Source: Bacteroidota bacterium (lineage in GTDB: Bacteria > Bacteroidota > Bacteroidia > Chitinophagales > Saprospiraceae). From it: a stretch of 36,047 nucleotides of DNA. Made by a program: the position numbers and the translations under genes. A model generated the notes under the pieces. It was not told where the DNA came from. It saw nothing but the letters and a program-made list of their open reading frames with translations, and made no database searches. Location of the stretch: contig JAKQJD010000046.1 in NCBI GenBank assembly GCA_029561355.1, positions 1-36,047 of the forward strand. Reading direction: 5' to 3'. Shown here one piece after another: positions 15,482 through 23,439 of the stretch (within the stretch, counting starts at the first letter, position 1; each line of letters begins with the position of its first letter).

Positions 15482-17185
15482 TCAGTGTTCTACCGCAAGT
15501 TTCTGTATCATTTTACTTCCTTTTTCATCGAGGTATTCCAGTAGATAAATTCCCGCCGGCCAGCCGGCCACTTCCAGCAAATGAGTCGCTTGTACAGGCA
15601 TTTCTGACATTATCCTGCCTGTTACCGATAGAATGCGGCAACGTCCGGAGGTATTTTCAGGAAAAGTCAGTTGTACGGAATGTGCGGCCGGATTGGGCTG
15701 AATGCTAATTTTTTGTACAACGGGTTCAACGGCATCCACCAGGCCGGTACTCATTTTTGCTACCCATAAGCCATTGCCGGCAAAGGAACTGGAACCGAAT
15801 ACTCCGCCATTTTCAAACGTACCGGCCATCAGCAGATTGCCCGCCGCATCGGTTGCCATGGCGGAACCGCCATAGAAATTATCTACTTTTTCGCAGCCCG
15901 CTCCACCTGCGTTCTGAGCCAGTTGGACCGCTTGCCCGGTGCCACCGATCAGGATTGCATCCAGGCATCCGTTATTTGTAATCACGCTGGTACCGGGCAC
16001 CGATACCGGTTCACCGGCAAGGCCGCCGCAGAAAAACGTAGCGCCGGGCCCCAGCGCCACCGTATTGACAGGAACGGAAAGAAGGGTATGGTCGATTGAT
16101 ACGGCAAGTGTACCGGCTGCACCCGGCGACAAAACCGCCAGCATACCCGCAGACGTAGAGGAAGGTGCAGGAGCCAATGCTGTATTGTTCCACTCCAGCG
16201 CCCCGGAATAATTGCCTGCCACCCAGGCACGGTATTGATCATCCAGTTTGAGGTCGAACAGCATCAGGTTTTGGCCGGCTGTCAGCGTGCCGGCGCCCTG
16301 TGGCTGCCCGATTGTATTGTACCATACGACAAAGCGTTTTTCCAATGCATTGCTGGAAGTGATCGCGCCGTTGCTGAAATCGACTGAAAATGCATTGTAG
16401 GTTCCTGAAACAACAATACGTTCACCATCGGGTGAAACATCAATCGTTTCTGATGACGGTGTTGCACTGGTCTCGGTCTGAAAATTAACCCATTCTGCGG
16501 CTCCTTCCGGAGTGTATGCACACAGAAAGTACCCTTGTGTAGTAAGCCCTCCTATATTTGCGCCGCCCTGCAACCAGATTTCATTGCCGGTATAGGATCC
16601 CGTCAGATAGTGTCTGCCTATGGAATCGCATGCAATACCTGACAGGAATAATTGTTCTCCTACCGCGGCGCGAATGGGTTTTTGAAAAACGACGACACCA
16701 TTTGTGTTCAGTTTCAGTAAAAACCCCTCCTCACAATCGTTGGTACAGGTACGGGTAATGGTTACGCCACTGCCGAAATCCACGGCATCCGCCCTGAAAC
16801 TGGCACACCAGTAAACGTTACCAGCCGCGTCGACAGCAATTTTGGATGATTTATGGAAAGCAAAGTTATCTGCGGGCATTTGTGGATTCCCTTGTTTTAC
16901 CCAAAGCACAGTACCGTCCGGCGCATATTTCGCCAGAAAAAGTGTGGGATTGTTTCCATTTCCGTTGATGATATTGCCCGCTCCGAAATTCAGTTGTCCC
17001 TGAAATTCGCCGGTTACGTAGGTGTTTCCGGCCGGGTCGGCATCGAGATCGGAAATTGCGGCAGCCAGGGGAACCACTTGTGGCGCTACGAAGACAGGTT
17101 TTACCCAACTGAAGGAAGGTGTTTGCGCTGTCAGTGGAACACAACAGCAAAAAAACAGGACAGGTACCAGAGTCGATTTCATCAT
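15482..17185 (-). CDS. T9SS-secreted beta-propeller (SBBP-type) protein, paralog
   Basis: 567 residues with signal peptide MMKSTLVPVLFFCCCVPLTA. It has the same order as its downstream paralog: SFSWVKP opening, GNTYVTGEFQGQLNFGAGN, LFLAKYAPDGTVLWVKQGN, VDAAGNVYWCASF, CTNDCEEGFLLKLNTNG (a paired-Cys motif also present in the paralog as CNACSEGYLLKLN), GRHYLTGSYTG, GERIVVSGTY. The T9SS tail runs from SIQPNPAAHSVQLTF to MIQKLAVEH. The start could be M1 (17185) or M2 (17182). The paralogs align over their whole length, so they arose by tandem duplication. Confidence 0.85.
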   Translation of the reverse strand: MMKSTLVPVLFFCCCVPLTAQTPSFSWVKPVFVAPQVVPLAAAISDLDADPAGNTYVTGEFQGQLNFGAGNIINGNGNNPTLFLAKYAPDGTVLWVKQGNPQMPADNFAFHKSSKIAVDAAGNVYWCASFRADAVDFGSGVTITRTCTNDCEEGFLLKLNTNGVVVFQKPIRAAVGEQLFLSGIACDSIGRHYLTGSYTGNEIWLQGGANIGGLTTQGYFLCAYTPEGAAEWVNFQTETSATPSSETIDVSPDGERIVVSGTYNAFSVDFSNGAITSSNALEKRFVVWYNTIGQPQGAGTLTAGQNLMLFDLKLDDQYRAWVAGNYSGALEWNNTALAPAPSSTSAGMLAVLSPGAAGTLAVSIDHTLLSVPVNTVALGPGATFFCGGLAGEPVSVPGTSVITNNGCLDAILIGGTGQAVQLAQNAGGAGCEKVDNFYGGSAMATDAAGNLLMAGTFENGGVFGSSSFAGNGLWVAKMSTGLVDAVEPVVQKISIQPNPAAHSVQLTFPENTSGRCRILSVTGRIMSEMPVQATHLLEVAGWPAGIYLLEYLDEKGSKMIQKLAVEH

Positions 17186-17284
17186 GTAGTCATTTGTTTG
17201 GCAGGTGATCGAATTTGTATTTCAGAAGTAAAATAAACACAAACCGCCTTCAAATCAAACATTTTAGGTACGTCCCGATAAAAA

Positions 17285-17320
17285 AATCCCGAATTTCCTG
17301 CGTACAGAAAATTCGGGATT
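17285..17320 (-). terminator. Terminator of the pnt operon
   Basis: Perfect 12-bp stem AATCCCGAATTT (17285-17296) with AAATTCGGGATT (17309-17320), loop 12 nt, with an A-tract at 17280-17286 that gives a T-run on the minus strand. It lies about 70 bp downstream of the pntB stop (17392) and ahead of the propeller gene. Confidence 0.85.
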
Positions 17321-17357
17321 GTATAGATGACAACCAGAGTTGACAAATAATCGCCTC

Positions 17358-17385
17358 CTAAACACTAAATACCAAACACCAAAAC
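17358..17385. repeat. Heptad array at the pntB 3' end
   Basis: Four 7-bp words in a row, CTAAACA, CTAAATA, CCAAACA, CCAAAAC, begin 7 bp past the pntB stop. The reverse strand gives GTTTTGG/TGTTTGG/TATTTAG/TGTTTAG, close to the GTGTTTG words of the palindrome at 6714. No inverted partner lies nearby, so it is a solo array. Confidence 0.7.
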
Positions 17386-17391
17386 CCTCTA

Positions 17392-18780
17392 CTACAAGTC
17401 TTTCAATTCACCCACCAGTTTTTGCAAAGTATCCTTTGCATCCCCGAACAGCATCTTGGTTTTTGGCAGGAAAAACAATTCGTTTTCGATACCGGCATAA
17501 CCGGCGCGCATACTGCGTTTGAGCACGATGGTATTTTTGGCTTCCCAAACTTTCAGTACCGGCATGCCGTAAATCGGGCTGCTGGGGTCGTTTTCCGCAG
17601 CGGGATTCACCACGTCATTGGCGCCGACGACGATCACTACATCCGTATTGGGCAGGTTCGGGTTGGCTTCTTCCATTTCGATGAGTTTCGGGTAGGGCAC
17701 GTCGGCTTCGGCCAGCAGTACGTTCATGTGGCCCGGCATACGACCCGCAACCGGGTGGATAGCGTAGGTGACTTCCACCCCTTTTTCTTCGAGTTTTTTC
17801 TCCAGTTCGTGGCAGATGTGCTGTGCCTGAGCCACTGCGAGGCCGTAGCCCGGCACGATGCATACCCTGCCGGCATATGCACAGAGGATAGCCGTATCGG
17901 TGAGGCTGATTTCACGAACCGTTTGGTCGCCGGTTGCAGATTTTCCGGCAGCGCCGCCGCCGCCGAAGGAGCCGATGATCACGTTCAGCAGGGAACGATT
18001 CATGGCTTTGCACATCAAAACAGTAAGGATAGTACCCGCCGAACCGACGAGAATACCGCCCGTGAGCATCACCTGGTTGCCGTACAAAAAGCCGCCGAAA
18101 GCCGCTGCCATACCCGTGAAGGAGTTGAGCAGCGAGATGACTACCGGCATATCCGCACCGCCGATGGGCATGACGAAAAGCACGCCGTACAGAAACGACA
18201 ACGCCAGCAAAATCCAGAGCGAAGAGCCGCCCAGCATTTCAGGGTTGACCACGGCGATAGTGAGGACCACGGCGATCAGTGCCAGTAAAAGGAGGTTTAA
18301 ATACGTAAGGTAGCGGCCGCCGAAATCCTTGATTTTTTCATCCAGTTTGCCGTATGCGATGATACTTCCGCTGAACGAAACGGTACCGATAACGAGCCCG
18401 AGGAATACGATCAGCAGGTAACCGGCCGAGCCTTCCGGGTGGCTATGGTATTCTACCAGCGAAATGATGGCCGCGCAGGCGCCGCCCATACCATTGAAAA
18501 ACGACACCATTTGCGGCATGGCGGTCATTTTTACTTTCATGGCCATCAGCCAGCCTACCACCGTGCCGATGCCCATGGCAGCCAGGATCCAGGGAATATT
18601 CCCGATCGGCGCCCCGTCTTTTTCATGAAACAAAACGGTGCCTGCAATGGCCAGTACCATGCCAGCCGCTGCCACGAGGTTGCCTTTTCGGGCGCGGTCG
18701 GGGCTGCCCAGCATTTTCAGGCCAAGGATAAACGTAACAGAACCAATGAGATAGGATAGTTCGAGTAGGAATTTAGACAT
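17392..18780 (-). CDS. pntB: NAD(P) transhydrogenase, beta subunit
   Basis: Inner-membrane subunit of the proton-translocating transhydrogenase (NADH + NADP+ to NAD+ + NADPH, driven by the proton gradient). 462 residues: multiple transmembrane helices in residues 1 to about 265 (domain II), then the NADP(H)-binding domain III (about 290-462) with the GYGLAVAQAQH fingerprint, HPVAGRMPGHMNVLLAEA, VVIVVGANDVVNPAA, and KRSMRAGYAGIENELF. Length and motifs are normal. It is the last gene of the operon pntAA-pntAB-pntB, with a heptad array and a strong terminator after it. Confidence 0.97.
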   Translation of the reverse strand: MSKFLLELSYLIGSVTFILGLKMLGSPDRARKGNLVAAAGMVLAIAGTVLFHEKDGAPIGNIPWILAAMGIGTVVGWLMAMKVKMTAMPQMVSFFNGMGGACAAIISLVEYHSHPEGSAGYLLIVFLGLVIGTVSFSGSIIAYGKLDEKIKDFGGRYLTYLNLLLLALIAVVLTIAVVNPEMLGGSSLWILLALSFLYGVLFVMPIGGADMPVVISLLNSFTGMAAAFGGFLYGNQVMLTGGILVGSAGTILTVLMCKAMNRSLLNVIIGSFGGGGAAGKSATGDQTVREISLTDTAILCAYAGRVCIVPGYGLAVAQAQHICHELEKKLEEKGVEVTYAIHPVAGRMPGHMNVLLAEADVPYPKLIEMEEANPNLPNTDVVIVVGANDVVNPAAENDPSSPIYGMPVLKVWEAKNTIVLKRSMRAGYAGIENELFFLPKTKMLFGDAKDTLQKLVGELKDL

Positions 18781-18785
18781 TTTTT

Positions 18786-18875
18786 TTATTGTTGAGAGAG
18801 GTTGAGGGGTGGAGGAGTGGAGGGCGGAGACGTCGGCTAAACAATCTCGATCCTCAACTCCTCAACAACACCCAA
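18786..18875. repeat. Octad repeat inside the pnt operon
   Basis: Between pntAB and pntB an array of 8-bp words (GTTGAGAG, GGTTGAGG, GGTGGAGG, AGTGGAGG) on the left faces CCTCAACTCCTCAACAA (about 18851-18867) on the right, an imperfect inverted pair. It splits an otherwise tight operon by about 95 bp. Confidence 0.75.
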
Positions 18876-19175
18876 CTACTTCTTTTTCTTAAACATTTCC
18901 AGCATACGATTGGTGACGACAAAGCCGCCGACCACATTGAGCGTACCGAGCAGCACAGCCAGGAAACCCAGTATGAGTGCCAGGTAATCGTCGGTATGCG
19001 CATGCCCCATGACGATGATCGCACCGATGATCACCACGCCGTGAATAGCGTTGGCGCCCGACATAAGGGGCGTGTGCAGGATGGCCGGCACGTTGGAGAT
19101 CACCTCGATGCCCAACAGAATGGACAAAATGACGATGTAAATAATCTCTTGATGCTGAAGAAAAAAATCTGCCAT
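18876..19175 (-). CDS. pntAB: NAD(P) transhydrogenase, alpha subunit part 2 (membrane)
   Basis: 99-residue membrane protein with three hydrophobic helices (about 11-30, 45-60, 64-88): IYIVILSILLGIEVISNVPAILHTPLMSGANAIHGVVIIG and the GTLNVVGGFVVTNRMLEMFKKKK end, hallmarks of the C-terminal membrane part of the alpha chain. In E. coli this is fused to PntA; here it is separate, as in Rhodospirillum rubrum. It contributes to the proton channel with PntB. Confidence 0.95.
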   Translation of the reverse strand: MADFFLQHQEIIYIVILSILLGIEVISNVPAILHTPLMSGANAIHGVVIIGAIIVMGHAHTDDYLALILGFLAVLLGTLNVVGGFVVTNRMLEMFKKKK

Positions 19176-19247
19176 ATAGGTTGATAAGTTAATAAGGGAC
19201 CAAAGTTGGTTCGGCTGCTTCAGCCGTAGTTCGCAACGGAGCGACTA
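19176..19247 (-). other. Spacer between pntAA and pntAB
   Basis: 72 bp holding a small GGCTGCTTCAGCC hairpin (about 19212-19224) and the translation-initiation region of pntAB. No terminator T-run; the genes are probably co-transcribed. Confidence 0.35.
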
Positions 19248-20378
19248 TCAGGCCGTTTGCATGACCTGTTTCAGGCGTTCGCTGACTACCTCGCCTTTGT
19301 GAGCGATACAGGTTGCCGCAACGATATCGTCGCTGAAATTGAGGTTCAGTTCGTTTTTAATCGCAATCAGTTTGATGAAATTGACAACGTTTTTGCCGAA
19401 CATCACGCTGGCATCTTTCGGCATGGAAGCCGCCAGATTGGAATCGCCCACGATGATAACGCCCTGATGGCGAATGGTTTTTCCGTTTTCAGTGACTTCG
19501 CAGTTGCCACCGGAAGAAGCGGCCATATCGATGATTACCGCACCGGCTTTCATCGCTGCCACGGTATCTTTCCGGATCAGCAAGGGCGCTTTACGCCCGG
19601 GAATCTGGGCAGTGCAGATGATCACGTCGGAAGCCACGGCATGGTCGTGGATCAGTTGTGCCTGCCGTTGTTTGAACTCTTCGCTTTGCTCCACGGCATA
19701 ACCGCCTGCGGCTTTGTCGTCTTTCGCACCTTCCACTTCCACGAATTTGGCGCCGAGGCTCAGCACTTCTTCCTTGGCGGCTGCGCGCACGTCGAACGCT
19801 TCCACCACCGAACCGAGCCTGCGGGCTGTTGCGATGGATTGAAGGCCCGCTACGCCGGCGCCGAGGATCAGGACCTTGGCCGGTTTGATCGTACCGGCAG
19901 CCGTCATGCTCATCGGGAAAAATGTAGGCAGCAGGTTGGCAGCCGTCAGTACGGCTTTGTAGCCGCCGACAGTGGCCATGGAAGACAAGACATCGAGCGC
20001 CTGGGCGCGCGTCGAGCGCGGTGCCAGGTCGAGGCTGAACGCCGAAACGCCGGCCTGCAGCATATCTTCCACCATCTGGTGTTGTGAGAGGGGGTTGAAC
20101 TGGCCGATCAGGATCTGGCCGGCAGATAATTTCTGGAGAACATCTTTGGAAGGAGCATGGATGCAAACCAGCACGCTGGCTTGTTTCAATACCGATTCCA
20201 GGTCTGCTACCTGGCCACCCTGCTTTTCATAAGAGGCGTCATCGAAAAACGCATTATCTCCTGCTCCGCGCTCTACCCAAATGTTTTGGAAACCCAGTTT
20301 CATCAGTCCCGGGAGCGCATCAGGCGTAACGGCAACCCGGTGTTCGCCGCCGCTTTCTTTCAAAATACCAAGCGTCAT
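19248..20378 (-). CDS. pntAA: NAD(P) transhydrogenase, alpha subunit part 1 (NAD-binding)
   Basis: Peripheral NAD(H)-binding subunit (domain I), 376 residues. The N-terminus MTLGILKESGGEHRVAVTPDAL is typical of the alanine dehydrogenase/PNT N-domain. The Rossmann fingerprint is VLILGAGVAGLQSIATARRLG followed by VEAFDVRAAAKEEVLSLG (about residues 168-205). VIICTAQIPGRKAPLLI and VIIDMAASSGGNCEVTE are also family-conserved. First gene of the operon; a heptad array lies just upstream of its ATG, so its promoter must lie beyond or within the repeat. Confidence 0.97.
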   Translation of the reverse strand: MTLGILKESGGEHRVAVTPDALPGLMKLGFQNIWVERGAGDNAFFDDASYEKQGGQVADLESVLKQASVLVCIHAPSKDVLQKLSAGQILIGQFNPLSQHQMVEDMLQAGVSAFSLDLAPRSTRAQALDVLSSMATVGGYKAVLTAANLLPTFFPMSMTAAGTIKPAKVLILGAGVAGLQSIATARRLGSVVEAFDVRAAAKEEVLSLGAKFVEVEGAKDDKAAGGYAVEQSEEFKQRQAQLIHDHAVASDVIICTAQIPGRKAPLLIRKDTVAAMKAGAVIIDMAASSGGNCEVTENGKTIRHQGVIIVGDSNLAASMPKDASVMFGKNVVNFIKLIAIKNELNLNFSDDIVAATCIAHKGEVVSERLKQVMQTA

Positions 20379-20384
20379 GGTTTG

Positions 20385-20412
20385 GTGATTAGTTATTGGT
20401 TAGTAGTTTTTG
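20385..20412. repeat. Solo heptad array upstream of pntAA
   Basis: Four 7-bp words, GTGATTA, GTTATTG, GTTAGTA, GTTTTTG, start 6 bp from the pntAA ATG. No inverted partner lies within the intergenic region. The array therefore lies in the untranslated leader of pntAA. Confidence 0.75.
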
Positions 20413-20648
20413 GCAAAACGCGCCTGCTTACCGGCGGCCTCCAAACGCCTCTAATTGGAGCGCCGAAAGTAAGCGTTTTTAAAAAGCGAAAGCCTGAAAC
20501 GAAGGCATATTTTTTTGGCAGGCACTATTTAAAAAACGACCAAATAAGTCTGCGCACTTTCATGGCCCATTCCGGTACGGGAGCACACAACATTTTTTAG
20601 CAAAGACCAGAGTACAATGAAAAAACGGCCGCGGGCTCAAGCTGCCAA

Positions 20649-20697
20649 ATGTCCGGTATTCGTCCGGAAGCGAACATCGCCGTTCAGGTTCGGACAT
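20649..20697 (+). promoter_or_regulatory. Candidate activator site (TGTCCG/CGGACA) upstream of permease 1
   Basis: ATGTCCG (20649-20655) and CGGACAT (20691-20697) form an inverted pair 35 bp apart; a further GTCCGGA lies between them. The right half-site ends 56 bp upstream of the -24 GG of the sigma-54-like element, the same distance as at permease 2. Confidence 0.45.
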
Positions 20698-20750
20698 GTT
20701 CAACCTAAAAAACACATTTTATATCTTTCATAATCAAGCAATTATAAAAA

Positions 20751-20766
20751 TGGCTTATTAGTTGAC
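20751..20766 (+). promoter_or_regulatory. Sigma-54-like promoter of permease 1
   Basis: TGGCTT-N5-TTGAC, against consensus TGGCAC-N5-TTGCA: the -24 GG and the -12 TTG are right and the spacing is exact, but the -12 C is replaced by A. It is supported by the matching distance to the upstream site. Confidence 0.4.
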
Positions 20767-20840
20767 CATATAGCCTGAATACGATTTTCCGGCGGCTTCC
20801 CGCACCTGGCATTCTGCCCAACGCATTAAACCAATTAACC

Positions 20841-23228
20841 ATGCTATACCATAATCTTCACCTTGCCATTCGCCACCTGGTTAAAAACAGGAGCTATACC
20901 GCAGTCAACGTGGGTGGCCTATCCGTGGGTATGGCTGTCGCCATGCTCATCGGCCTTTGGGTGTGGGATGAAATGACCTATAATAAATACCATAATAATT
21001 CCGGCAGCATTGCGCAGGTCTACGTTACCGGGAACACCAACGGCGTTGCATTTACCAGCGGCTACCTGCCGCTGCCCCTGGGCGACGAGCTCAAAAACAC
21101 CTGGGCCGGGGATTTCACCTTTGTAGTAATGTCGTCCTGGATAGGAGCGCATATCCTGGCAGCCGGCGACAACAAACTTACGCTCAACGGGAATTTTTTG
21201 AGTCCGGAAGGCCCGGAAATGCTGGGGTTGAAAATGGTCAAAGGCACACGATCCGCATTAACCGATCCCGCTACCGTTCTACTGTCCGAATCTGTTTCGA
21301 AAAACCTGTTTGGAGATACCGATCCGTTGGGTAATATTGTAAAAATCGACAACAAACTGGACGTAAAGGTAGGTGGCATATATGAAGACTTACCTGCCAA
21401 TACAACGTTCAGAGATATGGCTTTCGTGGCTCCCTGGGAATTATATGTTTCTTCTGAGTCCCCGGCAAAAGACGCCCGCAGCCACACGGACTGGAACAAT
21501 AACTCCTGGCAGATTTTCGTGCAGATTGCACCTAATACGGATTTTCAGAAAGTGGCTTCCAAAATAGAAAATGTAATTTCCAGCCATTCCGCATCGGCCG
21601 CAAAAGCGGAAAAGAAAATATTCCTGCATCCCATGAATCAATGGCATTTGTATACAGCCTGGGGCAGCGACGGCACACCGTCAACCGGCAGGATTCAATA
21701 CGTATGGCTATTCGGAATGATCGGCTTTTTTGTCCTGCTGCTGGCATGTATCAATTTTATGAACCTGAGTACGGCGCAATCTGAAAAACGTGCACGGGAA
21801 GTCGGCATCCGCAAGGCCATCGGTTCGGGGCGTGGTCAACTGATCGGCCAGTTCTTCAGCGAAACCCTGATGCTTTCAATTCTTGCATTCGTGTTGTCAT
21901 TATTGCTGGTTCAACTCACTTTGCCCTGGTTCAATGGCGTTGCCGACAAAAAGTTACATATCTCGTGGGGTGAGCCGGTATTTTGGGCGTCCGGTTTTGG
22001 ATTCTGTCTGGTTACTGCACTGCTGGCTGGAAGTTACCCAGCCTTGTATTTATCTTCCTTTAAACCCTTGCGTGTATTGAAAGGAACATTCCGGGCAGGT
22101 CGCTTTGCAGCCATACCAAGAAAAACCCTGGTAGTCGTGCAGTTCACTACATCCGTGGCACTTATCATCGGCACCGTACTCGTTTACCAGCAAATACAAT
22201 TCGCCAAAAACCGGCCGATCGGTTATACCCGGCAAGGTTTGATCTCCGTGCCGATCAATACCCCCGAGTTGCTGGCACATTATCCTGCCCTGAGAAATGA
22301 TTTACAGCGTACCGGAGCCGTGGCGGAGGTGTCCACCGCTTCCAGCCCGACGACCGACGTTAATTCCAATACCAACCTGGATTGGCAAGGTAAAGACCCG
22401 AATTTTAATGCCAATTTTGGAGCGATTGCCGTGACACACGACTACGGAAAAACGGTCGGCTGGAAATTCAGCGAAGGCCGTGATTTTTCGAGAGATTTCT
22501 CCACAGACAGTCTGGGGCTTGTGATCAATGAAACGGCCGTACGATACATAGGCATCCGAAATCCCATCGGTTTGACGATGAAATGGGGAAACACTTCCTA
22601 TAAAGTCATCGGCGTGATAAAGGATATGATCATGGAATCGCCTTTCAAACCCGTAAAACCAACTGTTTTCCTGCTGGATTACAATTGGGCAAAAGTGATC
22701 ACCCTGAAAATAAATCCTTCCGTGAGCGCCCATGAAGCGCTGCCGAAAATCGCTGCGGTTTTCGGGGTACACAATCCCGGTGCACCTTTCGTATATGCCT
22801 TTGCAGATGAAGCATATCGTTTAAAATTTTCCACGGAAGAACGCATCGGAAAACTGGCCTCTTTCTTTGCAGTACTTGCAATTCTCATCAGCATTTTAGG
22901 TTTATTCAGCCTGGCTTCCTATATCACGGAGCAACGGACCAAAGAAATCGGCATTCGTAAAGTCGTTGGAGCCAGTGTATTCAGTGTCTGGTATTTGCTG
23001 TCGAAAGAATTTACCGGCCTGGTCCTGATGGCTTGTTTGATCGCAGTGCCGATTGCCTATTATTATCTGTATGGCTGGTTGCAGCAATACGAATACCGGA
23101 CCGAAATCTCCCCGTGGGTTTTTGTCGCAACAGGCTTGGGAACGCTGATGGTCGCATTGCTAACGGTCAGTTATCAGGCAATCCGGGCGGCACTGGCCAA
23201 TCCGGTGAGGTCGTTGCGGAGTGAGTGA
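20841..23228 (+). CDS. MacB/FtsX-type ABC transporter permease 1
   Basis: 795-residue inner-membrane protein of the type VII (MacB/FtsX/LolCE) permease family with two four-helix modules fused in one chain. Helix 1 (about 21-41) is followed by the first MacB-like [11 protein letters not shown] domain, then helices around 290-450 with the coupling segment NFMNLSTAQSEKRAREVGIRK from N305, a second [11 protein letters not shown] domain, and three more helices with EQRTKEIGIRKVVGA (697-711). It ends in NPVRSLRSE, a tail shared by all complete permeases here. Such permeases move no known common substrate; they couple a cytosolic ATPase to [11 protein letters not shown] or outer-membrane events. 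No ATPase is encoded in the window. It belongs to the same subgroup as permeases 3 and 4 (WHLY motif near residue 266, LYLSSFKP). Confidence 0.93.
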   Translation: MLYHNLHLAIRHLVKNRSYTAVNVGGLSVGMAVAMLIGLWVWDEMTYNKYHNNSGSIAQVYVTGNTNGVAFTSGYLPLPLGDELKNTWAGDFTFVVMSSWIGAHILAAGDNKLTLNGNFLSPEGPEMLGLKMVKGTRSALTDPATVLLSESVSKNLFGDTDPLGNIVKIDNKLDVKVGGIYEDLPANTTFRDMAFVAPWELYVSSESPAKDARSHTDWNNNSWQIFVQIAPNTDFQKVASKIENVISSHSASAAKAEKKIFLHPMNQWHLYTAWGSDGTPSTGRIQYVWLFGMIGFFVLLLACINFMNLSTAQSEKRAREVGIRKAIGSGRGQLIGQFFSETLMLSILAFVLSLLLVQLTLPWFNGVADKKLHISWGEPVFWASGFGFCLVTALLAGSYPALYLSSFKPLRVLKGTFRAGRFAAIPRKTLVVVQFTTSVALIIGTVLVYQQIQFAKNRPIGYTRQGLISVPINTPELLAHYPALRNDLQRTGAVAEVSTASSPTTDVNSNTNLDWQGKDPNFNANFGAIAVTHDYGKTVGWKFSEGRDFSRDFSTDSLGLVINETAVRYIGIRNPIGLTMKWGNTSYKVIGVIKDMIMESPFKPVKPTVFLLDYNWAKVITLKINPSVSAHEALPKIAAVFGVHNPGAPFVYAFADEAYRLKFSTEERIGKLASFFAVLAILISILGLFSLASYITEQRTKEIGIRKVVGASVFSVWYLLSKEFTGLVLMACLIAVPIAYYYLYGWLQQYEYRTEISPWVFVATGLGTLMVALLTVSYQAIRAALANPVRSLRSE

Positions 23229-23439
23229 GGGGGATGGGGTGATGGGGGTGATGAGGTTGATGAGGTTTATAAGGTTGATAAAGGTTGATAAGGTTGATAA
23301 AAGTTGATAGGGCATCTTGGTAATGGTAAAATTTCCGTTATTCACTATCGAATATCAACCTCATCAACCTTTATCAACCTTATAAACCTCATCAACCTCA
23401 TCAACCCTTATCAACCCTTATCAACAAAAAAACACCACC
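23229..23439. repeat. Large GGTTGATAA repeat palindrome
   Basis: Arms 23249-23299 and 23353-23403 are inverted copies, 51 nt each with one mismatch, around a 53-nt loop. The arms consist of 9-10 bp words (GGTTGATGA, GGTTTATAA, GGTTGATAAA). The right side carries extra CCCTTATCAA units to about 23425. It fills the gap between permease 1 and the deacetylase and reaches almost to the latter's ATG. Confidence 0.93.

Larger units (their letters stand above)
20379..20840. promoter_or_regulatory. Divergent intergenic region between pntAA and the first permease
   Basis: 462 bp with no convincing gene. It holds a heptad array next to pntAA (20385-20412), AT-rich sequence around 20480-20540 where the leftward pnt promoter probably lies, a TGTCCG/CGGACA inverted pair (20649-20697) and a sigma-54-like element (20751-20766) for the rightward permease. 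A TATCTTTC sequence at 20722-20729 is one base off the Bacteroidota -7 consensus TAnnTTTG and is an alternative housekeeping promoter. Confidence 0.5.

Noticed and set aside
17422..18288. 288-residue plus-strand frame
   Set aside because: Antisense shadow of pntB; His/Phe-rich composition typical of such shadows.
20471..20488. AAGCGTTTTTAAAAAGCG considered as a hairpin terminator
   Set aside because: The G/C ends are in the same orientation on both sides and do not pair; it is only an A/T palindrome.
20617..20733. 38-codon frame (MKKRPRAQAAK...) in the divergent intergenic region
   Set aside because: No ribosome-binding context, no homology that I recognise, and it overlaps the proposed regulatory sites.
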